Shown: in pieces, positions 42,743 through 53,556 of the stretch | Layout: every line of letters starts with the position of its first letter | How positions within the stretch are numbered: position 1 is the first letter of the stretch | DNA from: [Mycoplasma] phocae | GTDB lineage: Bacteria > Bacillota_I > Bacilli_A > Mycoplasmatales > Metamycoplasmataceae | Direction: 5' to 3' | Assembly: GCF_003332325.1 (NCBI RefSeq) | Contig: NZ_CP029295.1 | Location: 434,001-498,000, forward strand | DNA length: 64,000 bases | Notes under the pieces: generated by a model | Database searches by the model: none | The model's input: only the letters and a program-made list of their open reading frames with translations | Told to the model about the DNA's origin: nothing | Translations under genes and position numbers: made by a program

Positions 42743-43216
42743 ATGGTTGTGTTTAATAAATTTAATAAACTATTTATTTCAACTACTGACACAGTACTAG
42801 GAATTGGAGGAGCAGTTGAAGATGATGTTAAGAATTTAATTTATGAAATTAAAGGAAGAGATCGAAATAAAAAATTGATAATTTTAGTGGGTTCGATTCA
42901 ACAAGCGCGAAGCTTTTGACAATGAAATAATGAAGCAGAAAAATTAGCAGAAAAATTTTGACCAGGACCAACAACCTTAGTGGTAAATGATCAAGGATTT
43001 AGAATGCCAAATCAAAAAAAATTATTAGCATATTTACAAGCTAATGGCCCAGTTTATATGTCAAGCTGTAATTTATCTGATGCGCCGGTTTGTCAAAATA
43101 TCAAAGAAGCTAAAATAGTTTTTCCACAAATTAAACATTTTTATAATTTCGGGAAAATGACACAACAACCAAGCCAAATAATTAGTGTTGAAACAAAAAA
43201 AATATTGCGAAAATAA
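42743..43216 (+). CDS. tsaC: Threonylcarbamoyl-AMP synthase (TsaC/Sua5), short form
   Basis: TsaC makes threonylcarbamoyl-AMP, the first step of t6A tRNA modification. The 157-aa product has the YrdC signature in shortened form: FISTTDTVLGIGGAVED (for PTDTVYGLG), IYEIKGRDRNKKLIILVG (for KxRxxxKPL) and KFWPGPTTLV. It is shorter than E. coli TsaC (190 aa). The start is uncertain: ATG 42743 abuts the -10 box, and GTG 42749 coincides with the expected transcript start. Partner genes tsaD, tsaB and tsaE lie at 52-54 kb. Confidence 0.85.
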
Positions 43217-43232
43217 AGGAGACACAATACTT

Positions 43233-43688
43233 ATGATAGTAAAAATTACAAGTGATCATGCCGGTTATTCAGCTAAAGAAGAATTAGCAAAAAGATTAGA
43301 AGCTGAAGGATACACAGTTGAATTACGTGGAGCAACTTCAGCTGATATCCCAGTATCATATTCGGATATGGGAATTGATTTTGCAAAAGAAATTGTTAAG
43401 GATAATGACCCAAATATTAAATATGTTGCATTTTGTGGTTCAGGAGTCGGCATTAGTATTGCTTTAAACCGTTTTAAAAAGATAAGATGTGCGAGAGTAA
43501 CAAATACTGAAGAAGCTAAATTATCAAAATTACATAATAATGCTAATGTCCTATGTATGGGCGGAAGGCTATTAGATGCCGAACAAGTTGAAGCAATGTT
43601 TCACGAATGAGAAAAAACCGAATTCGAAGGTAACCGTCATATCCCTAGAGTGAATAAACTTGATGAAGTTGGTCAAGAAGTTAAATAG
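43233..43688 (+). CDS. rpiB: Ribose-5-phosphate isomerase B
   Basis: A 151-aa RpiB/LacAB-family isomerase interconverting ribose-5- and ribulose-5-phosphate. The start MIVKITSDHAGYSAKEEL is the family N terminus with the conserved DHAG. The CGSGVGISIALNRFKKIRCA motif holds the active-site Cys and anion-binding residues, and NNANVLCMGGRL follows. The ATG is chosen behind AAAGGAGA; an in-frame TTG at 43185 inside tsaC is rejected. It is 16 nt downstream of tsaC. Confidence 0.93.
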
Positions 43689-43691
43689 AAA

Positions 43692-43717
43692 AGTAGGTTT
43701 AGACCTACATTTTTTTA
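43692..43717 (+). terminator. Terminator after rpiB
   Basis: GTAGGT / ACCTAC stem around TTAG, followed by A and T7. Confidence 0.82.
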
Positions 43718-43718
43718 T

Positions 43719-44322
43719 AACTCAGGCAAAATAACTTAAACAATCACTATACATAGTATGAAAACATAGTATGGCGGTTACAATCTAATTTTTTGTATTA
43801 TTTCTAAATTAGAATATCTTATACATTTACTAATTTAACTATAAATTATCCTCAAATTTGAATTGTTTTATTTTATAAGATCGATATTCTATCATTACAG
43901 ACTTGTAAAAAATATTCTAATCGTTATTTTTTAATGAGTGTACTTCAGCTAACACTGATTGCCCTTAGCGAATTAGTTAAAGATTCATAAATAAAGTGAG
44001 TTTTTTTGTTATTTAAAATAATTAATTTTGTTATTCATAACAAACGATGATTTATCTTCTAATGATTTTCATACTTTTGCTTTTAGATTTACAATAAATG
44101 TATTTTTGCAATGACTTTCCTTATCTAATCTATGTATTAGGGTAATCATTACTGAAATTATTTTTAACTAGATTTTTATTAGCTAAGTATAATTAAACTT
44201 TCGAAAAAAGAAAATAAAAAACTAGAAAAATTAATTTAAAAAAAGAAAAAGAAGTTAGAAAATGCTAACTTTTGTATATTTATCTTTATATTTTTTTGTT
44301 TTTTTAGAAAAGATTAAAAAAT
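43719..44322. other. About 600 nt without recognisable genes
   Basis: AT-rich sequence with no ORF of note on either strand even with UGA as Trp, and no RNA gene that I recognise. It may be decayed coding DNA. Confidence 0.5.
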
Positions 44323-44758
44323 ATGATAATATTAAAATACAAAACAGGTCGGAGCGAAAGCTGTTGGCCAACCATTCAAAAAGCTGGAGAAATCCAGCTT
44401 TTCACATTTAATTTTAATATTAATAAATTTATTAAATTTATAAATTCAATTAAACTACCAATTAATTTAATAATTTATGAAAATCATAGCAAGGCTTTTG
44501 TTGCATTTAGCGGTAATTTTTATATAAATAATTATGTATGTTATCTTAATTTTCATACTAGAAATAAAAAATGATATTCTCACCCTATTAATTTGCTAAA
44601 AGCTTGTAAATCTAAAAAATTTCCAATTTAGGAAAATAATTAAATTTGAATCTTTATACAAGTTAAATTTTATTGATTTAAATAAGAATATAAGTGCTAA
44701 AAAAGCAAAAGATATCTATAGACATTATGCAAAGAATTTAAAAATAACAATATTTTAA
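44323..44758 (+). pseudogene. Hypothetical gene, probably split by a frameshift
   Basis: The first frame (44323-44631, 102 aa, one TGA-Trp) encodes MIILKYKTGRSESCWPTIQKAG and a sequence with several beta-strand-like stretches (INLIIYENHSKAFVAFSGNFY). The next frame opens at its end and continues without stop to 44758 (RKIIKFESLYKLNFIDLNKNISAKKAKDIYRHYAKNL), which has the look of genuine coding sequence. I infer one frameshift near 44620. Family unknown. The 45008 side, 44759-45007, has no gene that I can see. Confidence 0.4.
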
Positions 44759-45007
44759 TAATTTATAAGGTGGCAAAAGATTTTTTGCAAAATTAAATAT
44801 TATATTCGAATATTCTAAGTGCTAGTATAACGCCGTTATTTTTGCAGTTGTTTTTTTATATCTAACCCGTGCATTGAAGCAGTGATGTCTATATTCTTCA
44901 TAACGGTATTTACTATTAAAAATAAACTAAATTGAAGCAATTTAAAATCCTTTTTCACTTAATTTGTAGTATTTTATTTTTTCGGTGAATAAAAATTGTT
45001 TCAACAT

Positions 45008-45034
45008 AAAAACACTCCTTATCTTGGAGTGTTT
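45008..45034 (-). terminator. Terminator downstream of the YitT genes
   Basis: AAACACTCC / GGAGTGTTT perfect stem with a TTATCTT loop and T-rich flank on the minus strand. It is 31 nt after the YitT stop. Confidence 0.75.
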
Positions 45035-45064
45035 AAATTATGCAAACTTGATTAATACATTTAT

Positions 45065-46372
45065 TTATTCGATTTTTGAAGTATTAAGTTTTCCAAAAAT
45101 ATTATGAATTTTGGTTGTGGTAATTCATGCGTCAGGATCGGCTTTTAAGACTTCTTGGCGAATCATATTTTGTTCTAGATATAAAGCAAATGTTTCAATT
45201 TTAACAGTTTCGGTATTAGTATATCCTGAAACCATTCTAGCAATGTTATATCCATGTCAGTAGTTAATTGCTTTAAAATGGGCAATAATCACATCTGGTT
45301 TCTTAGTATAAATTTCCATTTTGATCTTTTTATATTTTGGATAGATAAGTTCAATAAAGTAGTTATATAAGAAGACATAGCCAACTGTACATATTGCTCT
45401 TAGTAAAATTGCAGCATTATTCGTTGGTTTAGAATTTTGAGCTGAAATTGCTCCAGTTAGTTCAAGAAGTGAAATCAAAATAATTGAGAAGCTAGCAAAA
45501 CATAAGGATACAATAACCGAAACGTGGCCAACACTCTTTTTCTTTTTTCTTGAAATATAGTAGATTATAAAATCACTACCAGCGGTTGAAGCAGAATTTT
45601 TTCAAGCAATTCCACCAGCTGAACCCGCACATATACCACCAATAACAGTGTAGATAATGATTGGTCAAGTTGGATTTGAATAACCGGTTTTTTGAATGGT
45701 ATCAATAAATGTTTTAATATTTTGAATATCATTGTAAGTATAAACGACACTATTAATAGTAATAGTTCCACCTTCTTTTATACTTGAAAGATCCACGGCT
45801 TGAAAATCTTTTAATTTTAGAAAGTAATTTCCGTAAACATTTCATGGAATCAGGGTTCTAAATGAATTAACTGAATTTTCATTTTTAGGTGAATATCAGT
45901 TAACATAATAAATTGAAATTTTATCAAAGAAATTAGAAATAACTGGTATTAGTAAAAATGATTGAAATGCTACTTGCCAAATTAATCAATAAACTGTTAG
46001 TAGAGTGAATAAACGCGAATTTTTTTTCCAAAAGATAATAATAATTGGAAGGTTAATCGCGAGATAAATATAAGCAAAGTACGGAGCAGTTGCTGTAACG
46101 GTATATGTTAATGATTGAACCAAAGCTGAAAATCCTGTTGCAACTGTTGCTGCTTTTGCCAAAAATGTCGAAATCCCGACGTTATAGAGAATGGCCGAGA
46201 TAAAAATCATGACCATTTTCTTAGGGAATTTAACCCAAATATTGAAAAAATTTAAATTGTATGGATTAAGAGAATTAGGATCAAAAATAGGTTTTTTATT
46301 TGGATCCTTGATTCTTTTTTTGGTTTGTTTGGTTACCATTTGTTGTTGTGATGTAATTTCTTGTGTTTTCAT
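45065..46372 (-). CDS. YitT-family membrane protein, paralogue 1
   Basis: A 435-aa protein. A charged cytoplasmic N terminus (about 45 residues) leads into five or six membrane helices and a C-terminal DUF2179-like cytosolic domain (about 340-430). Family marks are ATVATGFSALVQSLTYT, PIIIIFWKKNSRLF, GGICAGSAGGIAWKNSASTAGSDFIIYYISRKKKKSVG and the end ETFALYLEQNMIRQEVLKADPDAWITTTKIHNIFGKL. Function of the family is not known. There is an expanded loop of about 80 residues between helices 4 and 5. Paralogue 2 lies 67 nt upstream. No clear ribosome site is seen. Confidence 0.82.
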
Positions 46373-46439
46373 AATTGTATTGATGAAAATAATAATACCA
46401 TTTTTTTATTTTTTTTACAAAATATTAAAATATTTGTAT

Positions 46440-47585
46440 TTAGTCAACATATGAAGTATCAAATTCACCGACTAAACCATGAATATTAGAAATCGTAATT
46501 CACGCATTTTTATCCACACGTTTAACTTCATTAATGATCGTATCACGTTCTAAATATAGTGCAACAGTTTCGATTTTTCCAAATTCCGTGTGACTATAAC
46601 CACCAACACCGTAGAAAATATTAAAGGCATGAATGTATCCAAATTTTTTGAATGCTTCAGCAACAATTTCTGGTTTTTTGGTATGAATATCAATTTTAAC
46701 TTTTTTGTATTTAGGATAGAATTTGTTAACAATGAAAGTTAAAAGGAATAAATAGATAAATGTCCCCATAATACGAACAATAAATTGCTCTGGTCTTCAT
46801 GGGTGACCTTTAATGTAACCAACTGATTCAAGTGACCCAACAACAATTGTTGAAAATGAAGAGAAACATAAAGCTACGATTAAAAATGTATTACCAATTG
46901 GCTTTTTAGTTTTTGAAGCTATATAGTTTGAGATAACAGAAGTTCCTCCAATTGAACCTTTTTGAGTTCAAGCAATAACTGAGGCAAATCCTTCGCATAC
47001 CCCTCCTAATGAAGCGTAGACAATTACTGGTCATGTTTCTTTATTTCACACTTTGCCAGTAATATTATCTCCAATTTCTCCATATGGATCTCAATAGCTT
47101 CCTTTACCATTTGGATTATAAATTGAGAGACCTTCATTAATAAATTTGACAATTGGACTAGCGCCACCATAGTCAATAAAAATTAATTGAATTCCGACTT
47201 GGAACAACATTCAATAATATGTTAGCACCATAAACATCCGTGGATTTTTTCATCAAAAGAAAATCATAAGTGGTAGATTAACTAATACATAGAAAAGTCC
47301 ATAGAATTGCTCAGTGCTAGGAGCAAGGAAAGTTATAATTTGTGAAAGTGAAGATGTTCCACTAGCAATAGTTGCTGCTTTTTTTAAAAAAACTGCAATT
47401 TCCACATTATAAAGAAAAGCACTCACAAGCATTCATAAAACTTTTTTAGGATAACGCTTCCAAATATTCATAATATTAATTTTTAAAGGATTAAGTTGCT
47501 CCTTATGTTCTTGAGCTAAAGCTTTCTTTTTAGCATAAAGGGCTGCCCTCTCTTCAAATGAAAGCATTTTTGGATTTTTTTTCAT
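46440..47585 (-). CDS. YitT-family membrane protein, paralogue 2
   Basis: A 381-aa paralogue of the next gene, aligning from NIWKRYPKKVLWMLVSAFLYNVEIAVFLKKAATIASG to the C-terminal ETVALYLERDTIINEVKRVDKNAWITISNIHGLVGEFD. It keeps the glycine-rich GGVCEGFASVIAWTQKGSIGGTSVISNYIASKTKKPIGN block. It starts 3 nt after the dnaB stop and probably belongs to the dnaB transcript. Several TGA-Trp codons sit in the membrane segments. Confidence 0.83.
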
Positions 47586-47588
47586 ATC

Positions 47589-49022
47589 TTAATTGGCATC
47601 CTTTCCAAAATCAATTGATTGATTATTTTCTCTTATTGATTCATCGGCGAATTTATTATATTCCGGAATAAATGCCAATTCAACAACCCCTGTGCCACCA
47701 TGACGGTTTTTTGCTACAATCACATTAGTTTTGGATAAATTTTGGAAAGGGCGCTCACTATCAAATGAGCTACTATTTGAATTTTCATTGACATTTTTTT
47801 GTTTATTATAATAATCAGGACGGTGTAAGAATAGAACAGCATCGGCATCATTTTCAATTGAACCCGATTCACGAAGATCTGACAAAATTGGAGTTTTATC
47901 TTCTCTTCTTTCCACGCTCCGACTTAATTGTGCTAATGAAAGAATAGGACAATTAAGTTCACGTGCTAATTTTTTAAGTCCACGAGAAATTTTACTTACT
48001 TCATTTTGTCGATTTTCTGATCCACGTAGAGAAGAGTCGGTGATTAATTGTAAATAATCAACAATTACTAAATCGATTTTTTTATTGTTAGCGGCAAAAC
48101 GCCGTGACAAGGTAATAATATCGGATATTGTTAGTGATTCATCATTACTCAAATGAATATTTCACTTTTCAATATCATTAATAGCCCAATTTAAACAATT
48201 TCTTTCATCGTTAGTTAATAAATTCTTTTTAAGTAAACTAATTGGAATTAAAGATTCAATTGCCAGCATTCTCTGCACTAGTTGCATATTTGACATTTCA
48301 AGTGAAAAGAATAGTACAGTCTTACCAGCTTTTGCCACAGTGTTGGCAATATTTAGAGCAAATGCAGTTTTCCCCATTGCTGGACGGGCTGCTAAAATAA
48401 TAAGATCTCCTGGATTGACGCCCAGAAGAAGCTCATCTAGCTCTTTAAAACCAAGTGACAGTCCCACACCAGTTTCATTATTTATATTACTATAGATATC
48501 TCGCACAATTTTTTTGGCGACATCACCAATTTTTTGATAATCTGAATTAATCTGTGAGATATCTATATCAATTAAATCAAGTTGTAAATTACTAATAATT
48601 TTATTAACTTCATCTGGATGTTTTTCAACTAGGTCTTTAGTTTTTTCTAATAGCTTATTTAAACTATCTCGTTTAAATTGATCAAGTATATTTTTAACAT
48701 ATGTATCAATTTCAGAACTATAACCGGCATTTTCAGTTATAAAAGTAATATAGTTAACGCCTTTATAATTTTGAACACCAATTTTGTCAATTAATTTTTT
48801 TGATACTAAATAATTAATTAAAATAGTAGCATCAAATGATTTCGAAGAATTATGGACTTCAGAAATTGCTTCATAAAGTATTTGATTACCGGGAAAATGA
48901 AACATATGAGGTCGGAGAATATCCCCAACCTCCAAATAACTATCACCTTCACGCATTAGCAAACCGAGCAATGAAGCTTCGTTATTTGCAATTGATATTT
49001 CTTTTTCGTTTAAAACTGCCAT
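47589..49022 (-). CDS. dnaB: Replicative DNA helicase
   Basis: The 477-aa hexameric fork helicase. The N-terminal DnaG-interacting domain (about 1-110) begins with NNEASLLGLLMREGDSYLEVGDIL. The RecA-like domain has Walker A AARPAMGKTAF (about 211-221), VLFFSLEMS, the Walker B-like LVIVDYLQLI, and the arginine-finger region ENRQNEVSKISRGLKKLA. The C-terminal FIPEYNKFAD is typical. One TGA-Trp joins the two halves near 48155. It follows rplI by 46 nt, the common rplI-dnaB order. Confidence 0.95.
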
Positions 49023-49068
49023 ATGTCTCCTTTATAAATAATAATTTTTATATGCTACTTTTAAAATA

Positions 49069-49506
49069 CTATTTTTCTTCAATAATAGTAATTGCTAAAA
49101 TAGCCATGACATGGGGATGTAGTTTGATAAATACTTTATGATTCCCAAAAGTATTGTAAACATCATTAGATAGTGAATGATGTGGAATTTTAATATCATG
49201 TTTTAGCAATTCTTTGACAATGGCTTTGTTTGTGACATGACCATGTACTGTATTCCCATTTGATTTTAAAGAAAAAAACAAATTTAATTTTTCAATATGA
49301 TTTTTTAGAGCATTAGCCTCAGCAATTCTCTCTTCTTCTTGTTCTTGTAAATCTTTTTTTACTCTTTCTAAATTAGCAAGAGTTTTTTTGTTAACAGGTT
49401 GAGCATATCCATTTTTAATTAGGAAATTTTTAGCAAAACCATCGGTTACTTCGATGATTTCATTTACTTTGTATTTATCGTAGTTTTTAATTAATATCAC
49501 TTTCAT
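49069..49506 (-). CDS. rplI: Ribosomal protein L9
   Basis: 145-aa bL9. The N-terminal domain MKVILIKNYDKYKVNEIIEVTDGFAKNFLIKNGYAQPVN is canonical, followed by the long connecting helix and a C-terminal rRNA-binding domain (NGNTVHGHVTNKAIVKELLKH). The start lies 20 nt inside the end of gdpP, so translation is coupled. Confidence 0.95.
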   Translation of the reverse strand: MKVILIKNYDKYKVNEIIEVTDGFAKNFLIKNGYAQPVNKKTLANLERVKKDLQEQEEERIAEANALKNHIEKLNLFFSLKSNGNTVHGHVTNKAIVKELLKHDIKIPHHSLSNDVYNTFGNHKVFIKLHPHVMAILAITIIEEK

Positions 49507-51454
49507 CTTTTACACTCACAATCGCTTGTTTTATATTATCAATAAATAAATCTATTGATTCGGAACTTTCTGCTGCGGCCGTTCCGAAATGACCGCCACC
49601 GCCAACTAATTCAGCAATTAACTGAACATTAATCCCGTTACCACGAGCTGACATTTTATATTTTTTTACGCCTGGTAATTTAGCAACCACAAAGGCAGCT
49701 TTTCGACCATTTACCCGCAAGATTTCATCGGTGGCAATTGAAATCATGTCAGTTGAAGCTTCAATATTTTTATAGGCTAAATAATAACCTGATTTAACTT
49801 CTTGTAGATTTTCGAGAAGTTCTTGGACAACATTAAACATTTTCTCATTCATCTTTAGGGTATTAACTGAATGAATAATTTTAGCTCCCCACTCTTGAAG
49901 AAGTGATGCCGCAATAAATGTTTTGGCTGTTGTTTGTTTTTGAAATGTATTAGTATCTAAATAAATTCCATCTAGTAGATGCTGAGCAACTTTGCTATTA
50001 ATTTTGTCATGATTGTTTGAAATAGCAATTATTTCAGTCACAATTTCAGATGCCGAACTGGCTGATGAATCGACATAGAAATTTTCATGAATAGCAAAAT
50101 TTTGATTTTTACCAATCCGGTGGTGGTCAATAACTAAGATATTTTCACGCTTAACACCACTAAAGGCATTAATATTTTCAATTCTTGTTTCATCAGACGT
50201 ATCACATAAAATTACAAGGGTTTTATCATCATTTAAAAAAGTTGCATCTTTTGGACTAATAAAATCGTTTTGCACATCTTTATCTAGTTTTTCATAAATT
50301 CGAGTAGTAGTATCATCAAATGTTTGGTTTTGAATATATGCTTTTTTATTAAAACTTTTTGCTAAAGTATAAATCGCATAACATGAACCAAAAGCATCTA
50401 AATCAGCATTTTTATGTCCGTAGATAATTACTTTTTGAATTTGTTTTGATTTTAGTTTTAGCAGAAGATTTTTTGCCATGAATTTTACGTTCGTTCTTGA
50501 TAGATTAACATCAATTTCCGAACTTGATCCATAGTGACGCGGTTTTTCATCTTTAGTTAAAATAGTAACCTGGTCTCCGCCCCGAGTTTGTGATTGTAGT
50601 AGAGCCTCTTTTGCCATTTGATCAAGTAAATCATATTTATAAATACCATATGAAAACCCGGCTGAAACTGTAACAGTAATATCATCTTTTAAATTTTCTT
50701 TTTGCTTTAGATCATTAAAGAACTCAAAATTTAGTTGTTCAAATTTTTCTAATGTTTCTTGGTTAGTGATGATAAAAAATCTTCCATTTTCATATTGACG
50801 ATAAATTAAATTATATTTTTTGGCTAATTCATCAAGTAAATTAACAACTGATGAGTATAGTTTAAATAATTGCTCCTGTGGCAGTGAATTTTGATAAAGA
50901 TTGATATTATCAATATTAAGCTCACCAAAAACAATTCTTTGAAGACGATAATCGTTCAAAAGATTGGTTTGCATTGTAATATCTTTTAAAATTACGATAT
51001 TATGTTCAAGTGAAACGTGTACCTCATACTCAATATCATTAAATGAAAAATTAAAGTCTAAATTATCAACTCTCCACTCATCTACTTTAAAAATTTCCTT
51101 AATATTTTTTGAAATAATTTTTTTACCAAAATTGTTCTTAACCATGTCAGAGATCCAAATTATTTTCCCACTATTCATGAAAACAATTGTTCCCACACCA
51201 TACTGAGAGATCTCTCTTTGAATATAGTAATTTAGTGAACTCTGGGATACGGCAATATTTTTTAAATATCTTGTCATCGATATTGCAAGATAACTTCCAA
51301 TAGCAATAATATAAATTGTGTACAAAATTGCCGAAATTATTTGACCAAGGCCACTTAATTTGAAAATCACAACATAAAAAAGAACTGAAGGGATTAGAAA
51401 TAAAAATATTATCTGCAAAATCAAGTGAATTTTTTTACGATTTTTATCATTCAT
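49487..51454 (-). CDS. gdpP: Cyclic-di-AMP phosphodiesterase GdpP
   Basis: A 655-aa membrane enzyme that hydrolyses c-di-AMP. Two transmembrane helices (about residues 10-55) lead into a PAS-like region and a degenerate GGDEF domain (QTRGGDQVTIL in place of GGDEF). The DHH domain (GHKNADLDAFGSC, VIDHHRIG) and DHHA1 domain (GGGGHFGTAAAESS) follow. I take the ATG giving MNDKNRKKIHL, which yields the standard length; an in-frame TTG 54 nt upstream would add residues without support. A TATATAAT element about 10 nt before the ATG suggests its own promoter. The gdpP-rplI-dnaB order is widespread in Firmicutes and relatives. Confidence 0.93.
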   Translation of the reverse strand: MNDKNRKKIHLILQIIFLFLIPSVLFYVVIFKLSGLGQIISAILYTIYIIAIGSYLAISMTRYLKNIAVSQSSLNYYIQREISQYGVGTIVFMNSGKIIWISDMVKNNFGKKIISKNIKEIFKVDEWRVDNLDFNFSFNDIEYEVHVSLEHNIVILKDITMQTNLLNDYRLQRIVFGELNIDNINLYQNSLPQEQLFKLYSSVVNLLDELAKKYNLIYRQYENGRFFIITNQETLEKFEQLNFEFFNDLKQKENLKDDITVTVSAGFSYGIYKYDLLDQMAKEALLQSQTRGGDQVTILTKDEKPRHYGSSSEIDVNLSRTNVKFMAKNLLLKLKSKQIQKVIIYGHKNADLDAFGSCYAIYTLAKSFNKKAYIQNQTFDDTTTRIYEKLDKDVQNDFISPKDATFLNDDKTLVILCDTSDETRIENINAFSGVKRENILVIDHHRIGKNQNFAIHENFYVDSSASSASEIVTEIIAISNNHDKINSKVAQHLLDGIYLDTNTFQKQTTAKTFIAASLLQEWGAKIIHSVNTLKMNEKMFNVVQELLENLQEVKSGYYLAYKNIEASTDMISIATDEILRVNGRKAAFVVAKLPGVKKYKMSARGNGINVQLIAELVGGGGHFGTAAAESSESIDLFIDNIKQAIVSVKDESDIN

Positions 51455-51511
51455 AATTTTAATTATATAGAAAAACCAGATAAAGATATTAATAATAAAA
51501 CAAAGCAAGAA

Positions 51512-52063
51512 TTATAATTCATAAAATTCAATTATTTCCTCAAGACCTTGTTTTTTAGTAGCAGATACTAAAAAAATATTAATATCATCGCTAAATGTTA
51601 GAGCTTGTTTTTTTACTTTATGTTTTTGTGCTTGATTAGCTTTGTCAATTTTTGTAATAAAAATGTCAAATTTAATTTTAAGCTCGGTTAAATATTCAAT
51701 CATTTCTAAATCGATTGGCATAAATCCAACTCGTGAATCAATTAAAATGCAAACATTTTTTTCATGATGATCATTTTTGAAATAAAAGTCAATAATCGAA
51801 GCAATTTTATATTGCATTTTTTTGCTTACAGCTGCATAGCCATATCCTGGCAGATCAACAACAATTTTTTTATTAGTAGTTTCAAAGTAGTTTATTAATC
51901 TTGTTCTTCCAGGAGTTGATGATGTTTTTGCAATTTTAGAATTTGCTAAAGCATTAATCAAACTTGATTTGCCAACATTTGAACGACCCCAAAAAATAAT
52001 TTTCTTTCCCACAATATCAAGTCAACTACTATCAGCTGACGCACTTTTTAAATATTTTCACAT
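51512..52063 (-). CDS. engB: Ribosome biogenesis GTPase EngB/YsxC
   Basis: A 183-aa GTPase needed for large-subunit assembly. G1 is GRSNVGKSS, G2 TPGRTRLINYF, G3 DLPGYGYA, G4 TKIDKA and G5 VSATKKQG. The start is the ATG at 52063: MWKYLKSASADSSWLDIV precedes the G1 region and holds two TGA-Trp. Without them the protein would wrongly begin at GTG/MGKKIIF. It lies 15 nt downstream of tsaD. Confidence 0.94.
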
Positions 52064-52078
52064 AAGCTAATTATATAA

Positions 52079-53008
52079 TTATTTTCGCCACTTTTCATAA
52101 GCTAGCCGCGCAATCATCATCGCATTATCAGTGCTATATTCAATTAAAGGTAAAAAAGCAGTTCTGTCAACTTCAAGAAACATTTTTCTAATCGCAGAAT
52201 TAGCACTAACTCCACCAATTAAAGCAATTGATTTGGGTTGATATTTTTTAATGGCTTTTTGCAAATGATTTTTTAGATAAATTACAACTGTGTTTTGAAA
52301 TTCAGTTGCATATTTATTAACATCAATTTCCTCTTTACGATTAATTTGATTATTAATTAGGTTAATAACTTGTGTTTTTAACCCACTAAAAGAAAAATTA
52401 AATTCATTTTCGGTGTGCGGTATTGTATAGTGAGAATGATATTTATCAGCATTTTCCTGTCAAAGTTTATCGATAATTGGACCGCCGGGAAAGCCAAGAT
52501 TTAGTTTCCGAGCAATTTTGTCATAAACTTCGCCAACAGCATCATCTTGAGTTTCACCAATAATTTTATATTCATCTTTTGAGCTATAAAGCATTAGCTG
52601 CGAATGCCCACCAGAAATTAAAAGTCCTAAGGCAGGATATAAAACTTCTTTGCCAATGAAGGCCGAATAAAAATGACCTTCAAGATGATTTAGGGGAAGT
52701 AGAGGTTTATTTAAATATAAAGCAATTGCTGATGCTACCATATGTCCAACATGTAGTGAACCAATTAATCCTGGCTCTTTTGTATAAGCAACGAGATCAA
52801 TTCTGTCAAGATCAATAATACTCTTAACCTCATTTACCAAAATTCCGATATTTTTAACATGCAAACGTGAAGCAATTTCAGGAATTGTACCACCATAATG
52901 TTTGTGAATTTCAGTTTGTGATAAGGTTTTCATTCATAATGGATTATTATCTTCAAGTAAAGCAAATGAAGTATCATCATGTGAACTTTCAATAGCTAAA
53001 ATTATCAT
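52079..53008 (-). CDS. tsaD: tRNA N6-threonylcarbamoyladenosine transferase TsaD
   Basis: A 309-aa ASKHA-fold protein that transfers threonylcarbamoyl to A37 of ANN-decoding tRNAs. It begins MIILAIESSHDDTSFALL. The metal-binding HIS motif is HMVASAIALYL plus NHLEGHFYS, LISGGHSQLML follows, and the C terminus has IGGVSANSAIRKM. The start ATG overlaps the tsaB stop (TAATG) and has GGAGGAC upstream. Trp TGA codons are present. Confidence 0.95.
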
Positions 53009-53556
53009 TATTGTCCTCCAATTTGTGGATTATGAAAATATTGTAAATCAACATCACTAACATCATCAACTTCATGAAAATTTAATAAGTATTGACTAAT
53101 ATGATTTTTTAGGAGTTGATAGTCCAAAATATCAAAATTATTATGATTTTCGATAAGATTGCATGAAAATGATGGATGAGTTTTAATTTCATAAATATTA
53201 TATTTGTTAGCCTTGATTCTAATAGTCAAATTCTTTTCATTTAAAAGTTGTTTTTGAGTTAGAAATAAATTATAAGTTGGAGAAAGAAATAATTTAATAT
53301 TGGAAATTTGTGAAATAGTTTTGGCAAAAAGAAATCCAATTCTTGTGCCAGAAAAACTTCCGGGACCAGTAGTTGTGTATATTTTTGAAAAGTTATTTAT
53401 TTTTACTTTACTATTTTTTAGCAGTTGATTTAAACCATCATAAAAATAATCAGTTTTTTTCACAAGATCTTTAACATGTAATTCATCTACTATTTTTTCA
53501 TTGTCAATAATGGCAAAATACAAATCCGCTAGAGATGTTTCGATAAATAATTCCAT
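53008..53556 (-). CDS. tsaB: tRNA threonylcarbamoyladenosine biosynthesis protein TsaB
   Basis: A 182-aa scaffold protein, partner of TsaD and TsaE. The N terminus MELFIETSLADLYFAIID is the ASKHA strand pair, and TTGPGSFSGTRIGFLFAKT (about residues 62-80) is the diagnostic TsaB motif. The C-terminal half is divergent and short. It overlaps the neighbouring genes by single bases (tsaE-tsaB-tsaD order of transcription). Confidence 0.92.
   Translation of the reverse strand: MELFIETSLADLYFAIIDNEKIVDELHVKDLVKKTDYFYDGLNQLLKNSKVKINNFSKIYTTTGPGSFSGTRIGFLFAKTISQISNIKLFLSPTYNLFLTQKQLLNEKNLTIRIKANKYNIYEIKTHPSFSCNLIENHNNFDILDYQLLKNHISQYLLNFHEVDDVSDVDLQYFHNPQIGGQ

Noticed and set aside
43185-43232. RpiB start at TTG inside tsaC
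   Set aside because: ATG 43233 has AAAGGAGA upstream and gives the conserved N terminus.
51455-51508. N-terminal extension of GdpP from an upstream TTG
   Set aside because: The ATG at 51454 gives the standard length, and a promoter-like TATATAAT lies within the would-be extension.
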